Positions 8,604 to 17,143 of a DNA stretch of 64,000 nt are shown here, one piece after another. Position 1 is the stretch's first letter; every line of letters starts with the position of its first letter. Where the stretch lies: assembly GCA_023251535.1 (NCBI GenBank), contig JAHEYP010000005.1, positions 1 to 64,000 on the forward strand. Direction: 5' to 3'. The position numbers were made by a program, and so were the translations under genes. A model generated the notes under the pieces. The model was not told the origin of the DNA. It did not search any database and saw only the letters and a program-made list of their open reading frames with translations. The stretch comes from Bacteroidota bacterium (lineage in GTDB: Bacteria; Bacteroidota; Bacteroidia; AKYH767-A; OLB10).

Positions 8604-9735
8604 AACCTAAAATAGTATCACTAACCATTCGATGAACGTCAAATATTTCCAAAACTTGATCATGCGCAACTTTCGCCATTTTTCGCGAAGCGTTAGGCGA
8701 AGCGAGAATTTCGACAATAGCATCATAAATCTGATCACTATTCATATAATCGACTACAAGAGCATTCTCACGATGCTTTACGTATTCATTTGCAATTCCT
8801 GAAATTGTATATACACAAGGAATTTCAGCAACCATTGCTTCCACATAAACTTGACCAAAAGCTTCGGAATGATCGTCGACAGGGACATGAACAAACACAT
8901 CGAATAATTTATACAACGTTGCAGAATCCTTTTCGAAAATAATCTCTCTATAATTCTCAGCAGGAATATCTGTTAAAATAGATTTGATTTCTTCAAGGAA
9001 ATCACCTTTGGCATTAGCTAAAACCAAAACGGCATCGGGATAAACTTTCAATAGCTTTTTAAATGCTGGTATAGTATACTGAATACCTTTCCAATGGGTA
9101 TAACGAGAAATAACACCAATTACTGGGAAACGATTTTGAAGATTGTATTTGTTTTCTAAATTTAAAATACCCTCATTCGTTACGGCCTTAAAATTTGCAA
9201 AATCGAATCCGTGATGAACAACCGAAACCTTCTCTTCACTTACTCCCTCCTTAGACACTAATATATCCTTTACGTTTTGAGAAATCGCAAAAATCTTGGT
9301 ACTCCAATAGTTGATAAATCTATCGTATTTAACTGCATGAGGGAAATAAAAATGATGATGAGAAGCGTGATGTCGAGTATGAATTCGCCTTTTCACATTC
9401 GCTAATGCTGCGGAAGGCAAAGCTACCAAACATGCATCAAACAAATGAGCATGTACTACAGAAGGCTTCTCAACACGAAACAATTTAAACAAACTCCAAA
9501 AAGCACTTAACAAACTTTTCTTTCCTGAGTATTTCAACCATAAGCAACGATATCCTTTATCAGAAAGAACATCCATTAAATGAGGTTTTGCGGGATTCAA
9601 AAAAACGATCAGCACATTAGAATTCCGCTTATGCAATTCGGCAAAGAACCACTCCATTGGAAGACTGCTTTCAACAAGTGAAATCACATATATCCAAGGT
9701 CCATTATTGTTTACAACCGAATTATCCATGACCAT
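8596..9735 (-). CDS. Family 4 glycosyltransferase
   Basis: 379 aa, GT-B fold with two Rossmann-like halves. N-terminal half: WIYVISLVESSLPMEWF, VVHAHLFDA, RRIHTRHHASHHH. C-terminal half: GVISRYTHWKGIQY (about residue 205), the conserved start of the GT4 donor-binding domain, and HSEAFGQVYVEAMVAEIPCV (about 298-317), which contains the EX7E-type motif that contacts the nucleotide sugar. A retaining transferase of the polysaccharide pathway; sugar unknown. Overlaps the next upstream gene by one base at 9735 and the downstream GT2 by 8 bp. The short lead before the first hydrophobic strand makes MVMDNS the likely start, though the ATG two codons later would also work. Confidence 0.92.
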   Translation of the reverse strand: MVMDNSVVNNNGPWIYVISLVESSLPMEWFFAELHKRNSNVLIVFLNPAKPHLMDVLSDKGYRCLWLKYSGKKSLLSAFWSLFKLFRVEKPSVVHAHLFDACLVALPSAALANVKRRIHTRHHASHHHFYFPHAVKYDRFINYWSTKIFAISQNVKDILVSKEGVSEEKVSVVHHGFDFANFKAVTNEGILNLENKYNLQNRFPVIGVISRYTHWKGIQYTIPAFKKLLKVYPDAVLVLANAKGDFLEEIKSILTDIPAENYREIIFEKDSATLYKLFDVFVHVPVDDHSEAFGQVYVEAMVAEIPCVYTISGIANEYVKHRENALVVDYMNSDQIYDAIVEILASPNASRKMAKVAHDQVLEIFDVHRMVSDTILGYA

Positions 9736-10664
9736 TATTTACCGGTTGAATAACCTTTAAAACCATTGTATCCAATCAAGATATGACAAATTCTAAAATA
9801 CAAGAAATCAAGTGCTCTCAAATTAGGCCAATTATCGCAAATAAAAAGTAGAGGCGTTTCAAGCACTCCAATAATCTGATATATAGTCCGTTTTAAGAGC
9901 GATATTTTCAACTCTTGATCTTTGTATCCAATACTCACACCATGCTTTCTAGTAATTGCATTATTTCTAACGCGTGTTAAAAATCCTCTTAAAGAAGTTT
10001 TATTAACTTCATTATGATATGCCATATAATTCGGCTCAATATAAGAAGTAATACCAGCCTTTTTCACTCTAACACTAAAATCATAATCTTCAAATCCCGC
10101 TAGAGGAAATGAAGAATCATATCCGTTAACTTTCGCATATGTTGTTTTCGAAATAAGTAATGTAGCACCAGCAAGCCAATCTGTTTTAAACAATTCATTG
10201 TCGTCCCAAAAGTTACCTCTACACCAACCTTTCATGGTCGTAAAATTTATATCTTCCAAAAAACGACCAAAAGGAATTAATGCGATTTTTTTTGATAAAT
10301 ATCCGGGATAAATCCAATTGAAATTAAACACTGAATCAGGAAATTTCTGATGTAATTCTAATGCTCGTTTAAACAGCGACTCCCCTATCCACATATCATC
10401 ATCGACAAACCACAACAACTCTGATTTTGCAATTGAAGCGCCGAAATTCCTTGCAGAAGCAACTCCCTTTCCCGGATTATTAACTACTCTCACAAAGTCG
10501 TATTCAGTATTTAACACCAAATTTGATGTTTTAGAATCGTTAATTACAATAACCTCTACTGAAAAACCTTTAACGGCATCGGATAAATGCGCGAGTGAAT
10601 CGAACAAGATAGCTTCTCGATCCATAGTAGGGATAATTATTGAAATCACAGGAGTTATTGACAT
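9735..10664 (-). CDS. Family 2 glycosyltransferase
   Basis: 309 aa. Motifs: ISIIIPTMDREAI at the N-terminus, VIVINDSKTS, GVASARNFGASIAKSELLWFVDDD (shared GT2 core, the DDD being the metal site; given here with positions about 88-111), and GFEDYDFSVRVKKAG (about 190) with the acidic residues expected for the base. Belongs to the same minus-strand run; it touches the GT4 gene by one base and lies 12 bp after the GT2 at 10677. It is clearly diverged from the paralogous pair at 5005 and 7710. Likely an inverting transferase that adds one sugar of the repeat; donor unknown. Confidence 0.9.
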   Translation of the reverse strand: MSITPVISIIIPTMDREAILFDSLAHLSDAVKGFSVEVIVINDSKTSNLVLNTEYDFVRVVNNPGKGVASARNFGASIAKSELLWFVDDDMWIGESLFKRALELHQKFPDSVFNFNWIYPGYLSKKIALIPFGRFLEDINFTTMKGWCRGNFWDDNELFKTDWLAGATLLISKTTYAKVNGYDSSFPLAGFEDYDFSVRVKKAGITSYIEPNYMAYHNEVNKTSLRGFLTRVRNNAITRKHGVSIGYKDQELKISLLKRTIYQIIGVLETPLLFICDNWPNLRALDFLYFRICHILIGYNGFKGYSTGK

Positions 10665-10676
10665 ACTTCCTCTTCT

Positions 10677-11681
10677 CTATTTAACGACAACTTTAATTAA
10701 CAATTTCGTCAATCGTGAAATATCCAAACAACGATAAGTCAACGGTGAAATTAAGATATTTTTTTTAATTGATATTTTAGCGTTCAGCAATTCTCCGCAA
10801 ATATTGTAATACCAATCACCTACGACACTTTTAATAGAATAGTGAGCATAATGCTCTTTTATATTAGGCGAATCGAGAAGTTTAATAAGCCAATTTTGAG
10901 TAGCCACAAAAAACGCTTCACTCATTTCAAAATCTAAACAAGAAATTCTTGAATGTAAATTCAATTCCTCGTTTGACACCGACAAACCAATATAATCGAA
11001 TTGATTTTTTTGACACTGTTTCATCCCTTCAATTTGCACTTCGCTATATACTCGAGAAACTTGCTGTGGATGAAATCGATATTTCAATATTACATCACTG
11101 ATATTTGCAATTTTAAATTCACGTGCGATACGCGACCAAAGTTCATAATCTTCAGAATGAAGGAAACGGGAATCATATAGAAAATTTCCAGACTTAATAC
11201 TCTCAGAACGCATTATTACAGTTGGATGTGAGAGCACACAAGTAAACAGTAATGAAGCTTTCAACTTCGGGGAATTTATCTCTACGTTATTGATCTTCTT
11301 AACACCATCATAATCTTCCATTTGTCCACCGCAAACAGCAACACCAGGATTGACTTCCATAAAATCAAACTGCTTTTGAAAGCGATCTGCGAAGCAAACA
11401 TCATCAGCATCCATACGCACAATATACTTCCCTCGTGCCATTTGAAATCCCAAATTAAGAGAATAAATTAGTCCTTTATTGACTTCATTACTCACCAATA
11501 CTATTCTATCATCAGAAAATGATTTTACAATATTTACAGAACTATCAGAAGATCCATCATCAATTACAATTAACTCGAAATCACTAAAAGTTTGTTTAAG
11601 GACACTATCAATAGCTTCTTTAACAAATCTTTCAGCATTATAAACCGGAAGAACCACAGAAATTGCTGGAATCATTTTCAT
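10677..11681 (-). CDS. Family 2 glycosyltransferase
   Basis: 334 aa. Reads ISVVLPVYNAERFVKEAIDS at residues 7-26, LIVIDDGSSDSS, NKGLIYSLNLGFQMARG and MDADD (metal binding) near residue 94, then HSEDYELWSRIA near 180, the ED-type catalytic region. This is the standard GT-A layout of bacterial GT2 enzymes of 300-340 aa. It lies 1 bp after the fucosyltransferase-like gene and 12 bp before the next GT2, inside the same transcription unit. No membrane segment, so it acts at the cytoplasmic face on a lipid-linked precursor by inference. Confidence 0.92.
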   Translation of the reverse strand: MKMIPAISVVLPVYNAERFVKEAIDSVLKQTFSDFELIVIDDGSSDSSVNIVKSFSDDRIVLVSNEVNKGLIYSLNLGFQMARGKYIVRMDADDVCFADRFQKQFDFMEVNPGVAVCGGQMEDYDGVKKINNVEINSPKLKASLLFTCVLSHPTVIMRSESIKSGNFLYDSRFLHSEDYELWSRIAREFKIANISDVILKYRFHPQQVSRVYSEVQIEGMKQCQKNQFDYIGLSVSNEELNLHSRISCLDFEMSEAFFVATQNWLIKLLDSPNIKEHYAHYSIKSVVGDWYYNICGELLNAKISIKKNILISPLTYRCLDISRLTKLLIKVVVK

Positions 11682-11682
11682 A

Positions 11683-12558
11683 TTAAACCTTCATCCAATT
11701 TAAAGGAATTAAATCGTCGGTTGAATACTCTTCAGATTTGAACCAATTCTTAGGAGCTAATACTATTTTATTCTCATTAGATCCTAAATAAGCAGCCCAC
11801 CAACTAAAGGTACTATTTGCAATAATAAAATGTTGACACGATCTCATTAAAGAGAAATCAGAGATATCATTACCCGGAACTATATCGCTTATTAAAACAC
11901 CATTTCCGATGCGTTTAATTATCCGCTGAGCGGCATCATTATCATCCGAAAAAAAATAAGGGACAACCTTACCTACTTTTTGTACAAGTAATTCATACGC
12001 TCTCACATAGTAATCCTCGTCGCACACTCCATGAATCGCGTTAATATGGGGATTAGAAACATAATCACCTCGTCGGATATGAATAGCAACAGATTGTTCA
12101 TTTAAAATCTTTGAAGCTACACCAGAATGATTGACATCAAATTGATCAACAATTTTAAAATCATCTTTAATAATCGAAGCGTAATCAAGGAAATACTTTT
12201 CACTTTGCCAGTATCCATCAAGAATTACCGGCGCATTTAATGATGTAAAATCAGAATTAAAAGAAAAATTCTTTTCCTTATAGACCAACTCACTTTCAGC
12301 CAAGATCGATTTTACTGGCTTAAAGAATTCCGTAATTCGTAAATTCCGTTTATGAAATATTTTAAATAAATCTTTTTTATTGATCTGCGAATCAGAAACA
12401 TTAAAACTCGACAATTTATAGTTTCTATTTGGACTATCCGAATAAAAGGACTTATCGAGCAGAATTGGCACTCCATGTTTAATAGACAAAGCACGGCCTG
12501 CAGCATACTGGAATAGCTGATTGCCCAGGCCTCCGCTTAATCGAACAACAACCAACAT
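11683..12558 (-). CDS. Alpha-1,2-fucosyltransferase-like glycosyltransferase (GT11)
   Basis: 291 aa. GT11 enzymes transfer fucose from GDP-fucose in alpha-1,2 linkage, usually to galactose. The three family signatures are visible: RLSGGLGNQLFQYAAGRAL at residues 6-24, HIRRGDY at about 159 (GDP-fucose binding), and FSLMRSCQHFIIANSTFSWW near 250-270. Length fits the family. It lies 4 bp after the methyltransferase gene and 1 bp before a GT2 gene. Its presence implies the glycan contains fucose or a similar deoxyhexose, but no GDP-fucose synthesis genes (gmd, fcl) occur in this window, so these must be elsewhere. The linkage is inferred from family only. Confidence 0.9.
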   Translation of the reverse strand: MLVVVRLSGGLGNQLFQYAAGRALSIKHGVPILLDKSFYSDSPNRNYKLSSFNVSDSQINKKDLFKIFHKRNLRITEFFKPVKSILAESELVYKEKNFSFNSDFTSLNAPVILDGYWQSEKYFLDYASIIKDDFKIVDQFDVNHSGVASKILNEQSVAIHIRRGDYVSNPHINAIHGVCDEDYYVRAYELLVQKVGKVVPYFFSDDNDAAQRIIKRIGNGVLISDIVPGNDISDFSLMRSCQHFIIANSTFSWWAAYLGSNENKIVLAPKNWFKSEEYSTDDLIPLNWMKV

Positions 12559-12562
12559 TGAA

Positions 12563-13273
12563 TTAATTTTTTCTAGCCACTACATGCCATCCAAAGCACA
12601 TTAACTCAGAAGTATTATTAGGCTTAGATGCATATTTAGAACACAAGGAAGAAACCTTAGATATCATCCATTTTTGAAATCTAGACAAAGATCCCGGAGC
12701 AACCTCTTGCATTAAATGCGGAAGTCGAGCAGTTTCTTGCAACATATAATCGAAATAGTTGCCATTTGATGACATCTCAACGACTTGAAATCCATGTTTC
12801 GGATATATAGTTTCAAAAAAATACTTATTGAATCCGCTATAGAAATGATAAGGTGCGAAGTGAGTCATACTGCAAAAAGGAGCCGTAACGATTAAAGTTC
12901 CATTAGGCTTCAGGATCCTCGAAAACTCGGCAATAGCAGCGATAGGATCAGGAATATGCTCAAACACTTCAGTACAAAGTATAGCATCGAATGAAGCATC
13001 ATCGACAGGAATTTTAGTAATATCGGATATGATATCCAATTTACCATAATCCCATTTTTCCATTTGAAGTCCATTATCAAGTTCTTCCGGCTTATAATTC
13101 CCGAAATCCTGAGAAGTATAATTTAAATGTTTGCAATATTTTTTATACTGCTGTTCGCCGGCACCTGCATCGAGTATTTTAATTCCCGCGGGCAATCCAG
13201 ACAAAATCTTTTCTACCCAAATTTGTCTGGCGCGCTCATTCTGATTTACTGTTGTGTTCATTTTTTCAGCCAT
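12563..13273 (-). CDS. SAM-dependent methyltransferase (class I)
   Basis: 236 aa. Motif I is KILDAGAGEQQYKKY (about 33-47), the SAM-binding glycine loop. Motif IV is FDAILCTEVFEHIPDP (about 100-115), followed by LKPNGTLIVTAPF, the usual class I Rossmann methyltransferase order. No membrane segment. Its 5' end overlaps the double FkbM gene by 16 bp, and the fucosyltransferase gene follows after 4 bp, so it is in the polysaccharide run. Probable role: O-methylation of a sugar or a cap on the growing chain, which in some ABC-exported O-antigens stops elongation; that role is inference. Confidence 0.88.
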   Translation of the reverse strand: MAEKMNTTVNQNERARQIWVEKILSGLPAGIKILDAGAGEQQYKKYCKHLNYTSQDFGNYKPEELDNGLQMEKWDYGKLDIISDITKIPVDDASFDAILCTEVFEHIPDPIAAIAEFSRILKPNGTLIVTAPFCSMTHFAPYHFYSGFNKYFFETIYPKHGFQVVEMSSNGNYFDYMLQETARLPHLMQEVAPGSLSRFQKWMISKVSSLCSKYASKPNNTSELMCFGWHVVARKN

Positions 13274-14715
13274 TTATCACGCTTAACAAAAATCGAGTTA
13301 ATGTAAGTATCGGCATACAACATATACCCCTTACTTTCAAGCAATGAAATTAATTCGGTATTTTTCACACCAGAGCCATCCTCTTCAAAAGAAATAGTTT
13401 CAGCACAAATAACTGTCGGACCATTTTTATCAGATATTCCTTTCAAAATTAATTCATCTCCACCCTCAACATCAATAGTTAAAAAATCGGGAAAGACACC
13501 TTTATTGAACTCATTCAATACTGAATCAAGATTTCTAACAGGTATATTCAATACTTCTTTAATTGAATAACCGAACTTATCACATAAGCGTTCAGCTTCT
13601 TCTTTCACGAAAGTGTTTAAAGCTGAAGTTGAAAGTTTATAAAAATTCAAGTTACCTTCAGTATCACCAACACCGATATTCAAATTTATATCACGAGATC
13701 GTTCCTTTTTAAATTCTTTAAATAACTCAGGATCCGGTTCAATATTTATACCAGTACAACCTCTCTCATAAAAAATGGCTGTATTACTAAAACGATATGG
13801 ATGATGGGCACCTATATCAATATAACTAGGCATAGAAACACCGATAGCATTAAAGATAAAAGACACGATTAAATCCTCTCCACTTTGCGAATACGAATTA
13901 TGGAGGTGGATTTTTTTATCGCCCGCAATTTTTTGTTTAATGCGATCGATCAATCTCGGTTTAGCAGCAGACTTCACATTGTTAACTTTAAAATCGAAAT
14001 CGTTTTTATCGAAATAACGACTATTGATATACAATTGATCACCTGCTGTAGCACCCACCTCTTCATATAGCTTTACAAATCCCTTAGCTTTAAGAAATGC
14101 TTCAACATCTTTACGTAATGGTTGATCTTTGTAAAGCGGACGATTTTCGACTTCAAGCCAGATAGACTTAATTTTAGAGATAAATTCATCAGCTCCAGAC
14201 AATACCGCCAGTTCAGCACCTTGAACATCCATATGAATATAATCAATTGTAGTTAAGGCGTTTTCCTCTACAAAAGACCCTAAAGTTTTAGTCGTTACTT
14301 TTCTAACCTCTTTAAAATCTAGCCAGCTAAAAACTTTCGTCACCTCTCCCGGAGGAAGCAAAGAACTAGACTTATTTCCGAAATTCCACTCTTCCGTATT
14401 TGTTTGTCCCTCCGGCTGTCCGCTGGAAACATAAAACTCCGACTCGCCATTTTTATCACTTAATGCAAACGAACATAAGGAAATACTTTTCGATCCATAC
14501 TGAGAAATATTCCTACTTGCTTTATCGAAATTTTCCTTTAGAGGTTCAAAAGAAAAAATCCTTGAGTTTGGAAATATTCTACTATAACGAATTGAATCCT
14601 CTCCCTCGCAAGCACCGATATCAAAAATCACCAACTCTGCATCTTTCTTAAACAATGCAGAGAGATATTGTTCTACCGGAAGCGGTTCATTAATATAATC
14701 AAGTAATTTACTCAT
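13258..14715 (-). CDS. Protein with two FkbM-family methyltransferase domains in tandem
   Basis: 485 aa, about twice the length of a single FkbM methyltransferase. Domain 1 (about 25-240): LVIFDIGACEGEDSIRY with SFEPLKEN as the SAM-binding region, then YIHMDVQGAELAVLSG. Domain 2 (about 275-485): HNSYSQSGEDLIVSFIF, YIDIGAHHPYRFSNT, INIEPDPE, then FLTIDVEGGDELILKG. Each half has its own glycine-rich SAM motif and the D(V)xGxE/D-type motif, so both could be active. FkbM enzymes O-methylate hydroxyls, often of sugars. The second half has the YSQSGED lead typical of one FkbM subgroup while the first lacks it, so this looks like a fusion of two different subfamilies rather than a recent duplication. 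It lies directly after the ABC exporter genes. Confidence 0.88.
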   Translation of the reverse strand: MSKLLDYINEPLPVEQYLSALFKKDAELVIFDIGACEGEDSIRYSRIFPNSRIFSFEPLKENFDKASRNISQYGSKSISLCSFALSDKNGESEFYVSSGQPEGQTNTEEWNFGNKSSSLLPPGEVTKVFSWLDFKEVRKVTTKTLGSFVEENALTTIDYIHMDVQGAELAVLSGADEFISKIKSIWLEVENRPLYKDQPLRKDVEAFLKAKGFVKLYEEVGATAGDQLYINSRYFDKNDFDFKVNNVKSAAKPRLIDRIKQKIAGDKKIHLHNSYSQSGEDLIVSFIFNAIGVSMPSYIDIGAHHPYRFSNTAIFYERGCTGINIEPDPELFKEFKKERSRDINLNIGVGDTEGNLNFYKLSTSALNTFVKEEAERLCDKFGYSIKEVLNIPVRNLDSVLNEFNKGVFPDFLTIDVEGGDELILKGISDKNGPTVICAETISFEEDGSGVKNTELISLLESKGYMLYADTYINSIFVKRDKWLKK

Positions 14716-14771
14716 TTAATTAGTTTTTATGATAAATCATTTTAGTTGAATCAGCAACCAAAACACATTAT

Positions 14772-15986
14772 TTACATTTTACTCATAACAATTTCCATAG
14801 GATTTAGAATGATTCCAACATCCTTTGCAAATTTTATATTACCGGCAGACTCTGCAATTTCTTCTGCAATACGAAGAGTTGCGCAATTTTCGAGATATTG
14901 AAAAGTCACCATTCTTGCAGACAATCCTAAAATCAATTTATAACTACCTGAAGCCAAGTATATATTTCTTTCAGAAAATATAAACTCATATTCTCCTTCA
15001 TCAAGATCATATGAATCGCTCCAACAAGTTCGCAATCCCTCATCCTCTTGAGTAAGCATTCCTATACCGGCAATAAAGCCTTTAACCTTATGCGTAATTT
15101 TCACTTTCAATCTTAAACGCCATCCTGCACCAACCGGAAAATTATTTGCCGGCTTACCATCTAAATCTTCAACTATAATTTTATAAGCATAGCCGGGAGC
15201 ATCGTCTGCTACTCGAACGGGTATATCAAAATCCGTTTCATACGACTCAAATTTCTCGGTGTATCTATTGATTGCCTCTTTAATATTTCCTATGTACTTT
15301 ACTTCGCCACCATTCAAAAGAATTCCTTTAGTGCAAAGTTTTTTAACGGCGGCCATATTATGGCTTACGAAAATGATAGTTCGTCCACTTCGACTAACAT
15401 TTTCCATTTTCTGAATACACTTCTTTTGAAACTCCATGTCACCTACAGCCAAAACCTCATCAATAATCAAGATTTCAGGTTCCAAAAAAGCGGCAACTGC
15501 AAATGCGAGTCGAAGTTGCATTCCACTACTATATCTCTTCAAAGGAGTATCTAAAAATCTTTCAACTCCCGAAAAATCAACTATTTCATCAAACTTCTCT
15601 TGAATTTCCTTCTTTTTCATGCCAAGAATAGAGCCATTCAAGAAAATATTATCACGACCTGAAAGTTCAGGATGAAATCCGGTACCGACCTCTAATAAAC
15701 TGGCTATTCTTCCTCTCGAAATAATCTCTCCATTCGAAGGAGGAGTAATTCGAGATAGAATCTTCAATAATGTGGACTTTCCTGCTCCATTCTTTCCAAT
15801 TAGGCCAATAGTATCTCCTTGTTCAACATTAAATGACACATCATTTAAAGCCAAAAATTTTTCTCTGGAATCCCTACCGCCTTTAAAAATCGAAGAAATT
15901 TTTTCCCCAAAACTCAAATACGGTTTCCTTTCATGAGAAATTACAAACTCTTTGGAGACATTCTTGATTTCAAGGATGGGCTGCAT
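14772..15986 (-). CDS. wzt: Polysaccharide ABC transporter ATP-binding protein with C-terminal glycan-binding domain
   Basis: 404 aa. Residues 1-240 are the ATPase: Walker A GLIGKNGAGKSTLL (about 62-75), Q-loop region, signature YSSGMQLRLAFAV, Walker B ILIIDEVLAVGD, and the H-loop VSHN. Residues about 255-404 form a beta-rich extension (LEDLDGKPANNFPVGAGWRL ... GEYEFIFSERNIYLASGSYKL), matching the Wzt C-terminal domain that in known systems recognises the non-reducing end modification of the O-antigen before export. Paired with the Wzm permease at 16062. The extension suggests that export is gated by a terminal modification, possibly placed by the methyltransferases just downstream; that link is inference. 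Confidence 0.92.
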   Translation of the reverse strand: MQPILEIKNVSKEFVISHERKPYLSFGEKISSIFKGGRDSREKFLALNDVSFNVEQGDTIGLIGKNGAGKSTLLKILSRITPPSNGEIISRGRIASLLEVGTGFHPELSGRDNIFLNGSILGMKKKEIQEKFDEIVDFSGVERFLDTPLKRYSSGMQLRLAFAVAAFLEPEILIIDEVLAVGDMEFQKKCIQKMENVSRSGRTIIFVSHNMAAVKKLCTKGILLNGGEVKYIGNIKEAINRYTEKFESYETDFDIPVRVADDAPGYAYKIIVEDLDGKPANNFPVGAGWRLRLKVKITHKVKGFIAGIGMLTQEDEGLRTCWSDSYDLDEGEYEFIFSERNIYLASGSYKLILGLSARMVTFQYLENCATLRIAEEIAESAGNIKFAKDVGIILNPMEIVMSKM

Positions 15987-16061
15987 ACGTACGATAATAT
16001 CGGTAATTAATTACTTACAAATCTACAAATAAATAGGATGATGACTTACCTAAGCTTTCGC

Positions 16062-16886
16062 CTAAGCTAAATCTGCAAAATAGGACTCTGTTCTTTTAAA
16101 ATAATACAATCCGGTTAAGGCTAAAATAAAAGCAGATGCTGTACTACATGCTATCAACGTATAATCAGGAGCCAGACCAGAAAGAGAATTCCTAATAAGA
16201 CTAATTGCACCTGATATGGGATTGATATAAACCAGAATTTTTACAAAAGGATTCGTCACCATATTTACCGGGTAAATTACTGGAGTAATAAACAGCAACG
16301 CTTGCATCATAAAAGGAACAACATACCTGAAATCACGGTATTTTACATTCAAAGCTGCCAATAAAAAACCCGGACCAATTGTCCCTAAAGTAGTAAGTAA
16401 AAGGCTCAATATCAATGCTGAAACAAAATAACCAAGCGATACATTCACTTGATACCAGAACATAATTCCGATAAAAATTATTAGCGCCATGAAATAATCG
16501 AAAACCGATCCTAAGATTGACGAAAGTGGAATTATTAGTCGAGGGAAGTAAATCTTTTTTATAATATTCGCATTCGCTATCATGCTATTGGAAGAATTCG
16601 TAATTCCACCTGAAAACAAGTTCCATAAAAGCAAACCGGCGAAGACAAAAACGGGATAAGGCAAATTTCCCGAAGGAACATTCAATACCCTTCCAAAGAA
16701 AAAGGTGAAAATCAACATCATTAAAAGAGGCTGAAGCACAGCCCATAAAAACCCAAGAATAGTTTGCTTGTATTTCACCTTTATATCTCGCCATGTAAAA
16801 AAGTAAATAAGTTCTCCTGAATTATACAACTCTTTGATATTCAAACTAAAACGAGATTTACTAGGGGAGATTTTCAGATAATACAT
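16062..16886 (-). CDS. wzm: Polysaccharide ABC transporter permease
   Basis: 274 aa integral membrane protein of the ABC-2 family with Wzt exports lipid-linked O-antigen, capsule or teichoic-acid-type polymers. The N-terminal interfacial segment ELIYFFTWRDIKVKYKQT is the hallmark of Wzm/TagG proteins, followed by LGFLWAVLQPLLMMLIF and about six membrane segments. The frame is open to an ATG at 16958, but a -7-like element TACATTTG (16914-16907 on the minus strand) sits inside that extension, and the family usually begins only about ten residues before FSLN; I therefore choose the ATG at 16886. It is the first gene of the minus arm. Confidence 0.92.
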   Translation of the reverse strand: MYYLKISPSKSRFSLNIKELYNSGELIYFFTWRDIKVKYKQTILGFLWAVLQPLLMMLIFTFFFGRVLNVPSGNLPYPVFVFAGLLLWNLFSGGITNSSNSMIANANIIKKIYFPRLIIPLSSILGSVFDYFMALIIFIGIMFWYQVNVSLGYFVSALILSLLLTTLGTIGPGFLLAALNVKYRDFRYVVPFMMQALLFITPVIYPVNMVTNPFVKILVYINPISGAISLIRNSLSGLAPDYTLIACSTASAFILALTGLYYFKRTESYFADLA

Positions 16887-16906
16887 GCCGGATCTTCTAT
16901 GATTCA

Positions 16907-16914
16907 CAAATGTA
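16907..16914 (-). promoter_or_regulatory. Putative -7 element of the minus-strand polysaccharide operon
   Basis: The minus-strand sequence TACATTTG fits TAnnTTTG and ends 20 bases before the ATG at 16886. No convincing -33 TTTG is visible. It would drive wzm and the ten genes behind it, since gaps between those genes are at most 75 bp and no terminator hairpin was seen among them. Confidence 0.4.
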
Positions 16915-17094
16915 GAAAATAAAACCTTTTCATTAAGAGCTAAAAACATTACAGCCAAGAAGTTTTAATCTGTTGTTTTTCACTCATAACACTACGCATA
17001 AAGCGTAACCAAAGATTTCATGTATCCCTTGATTTTATTTGAAATCACCTTCTCTTACATTCGTTGAATCGACTTAGTATCCATATCTCGGAAA

Positions 17095-17116
17095 TACCTA
17101 AATTTGTTGCTAGGTA
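17095..17116 (+). promoter_or_regulatory. Putative promoter with inverted repeat for the plus polysaccharide arm
   Basis: TAAATTTG at 17099-17106 fits the Bacteroidota -7 consensus and lies 37 bases before the ATG at 17144. It is framed by a perfect 6-bp inverted repeat, TACCTA (17095-17100) and TAGGTA (17111-17116), with 10 bases between. A repressor could bind there, but the arms are short and chance is possible. Confidence 0.4.
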
Positions 17117-17143
17117 GACAAAGACGCGTCCAACAATAAAAAT

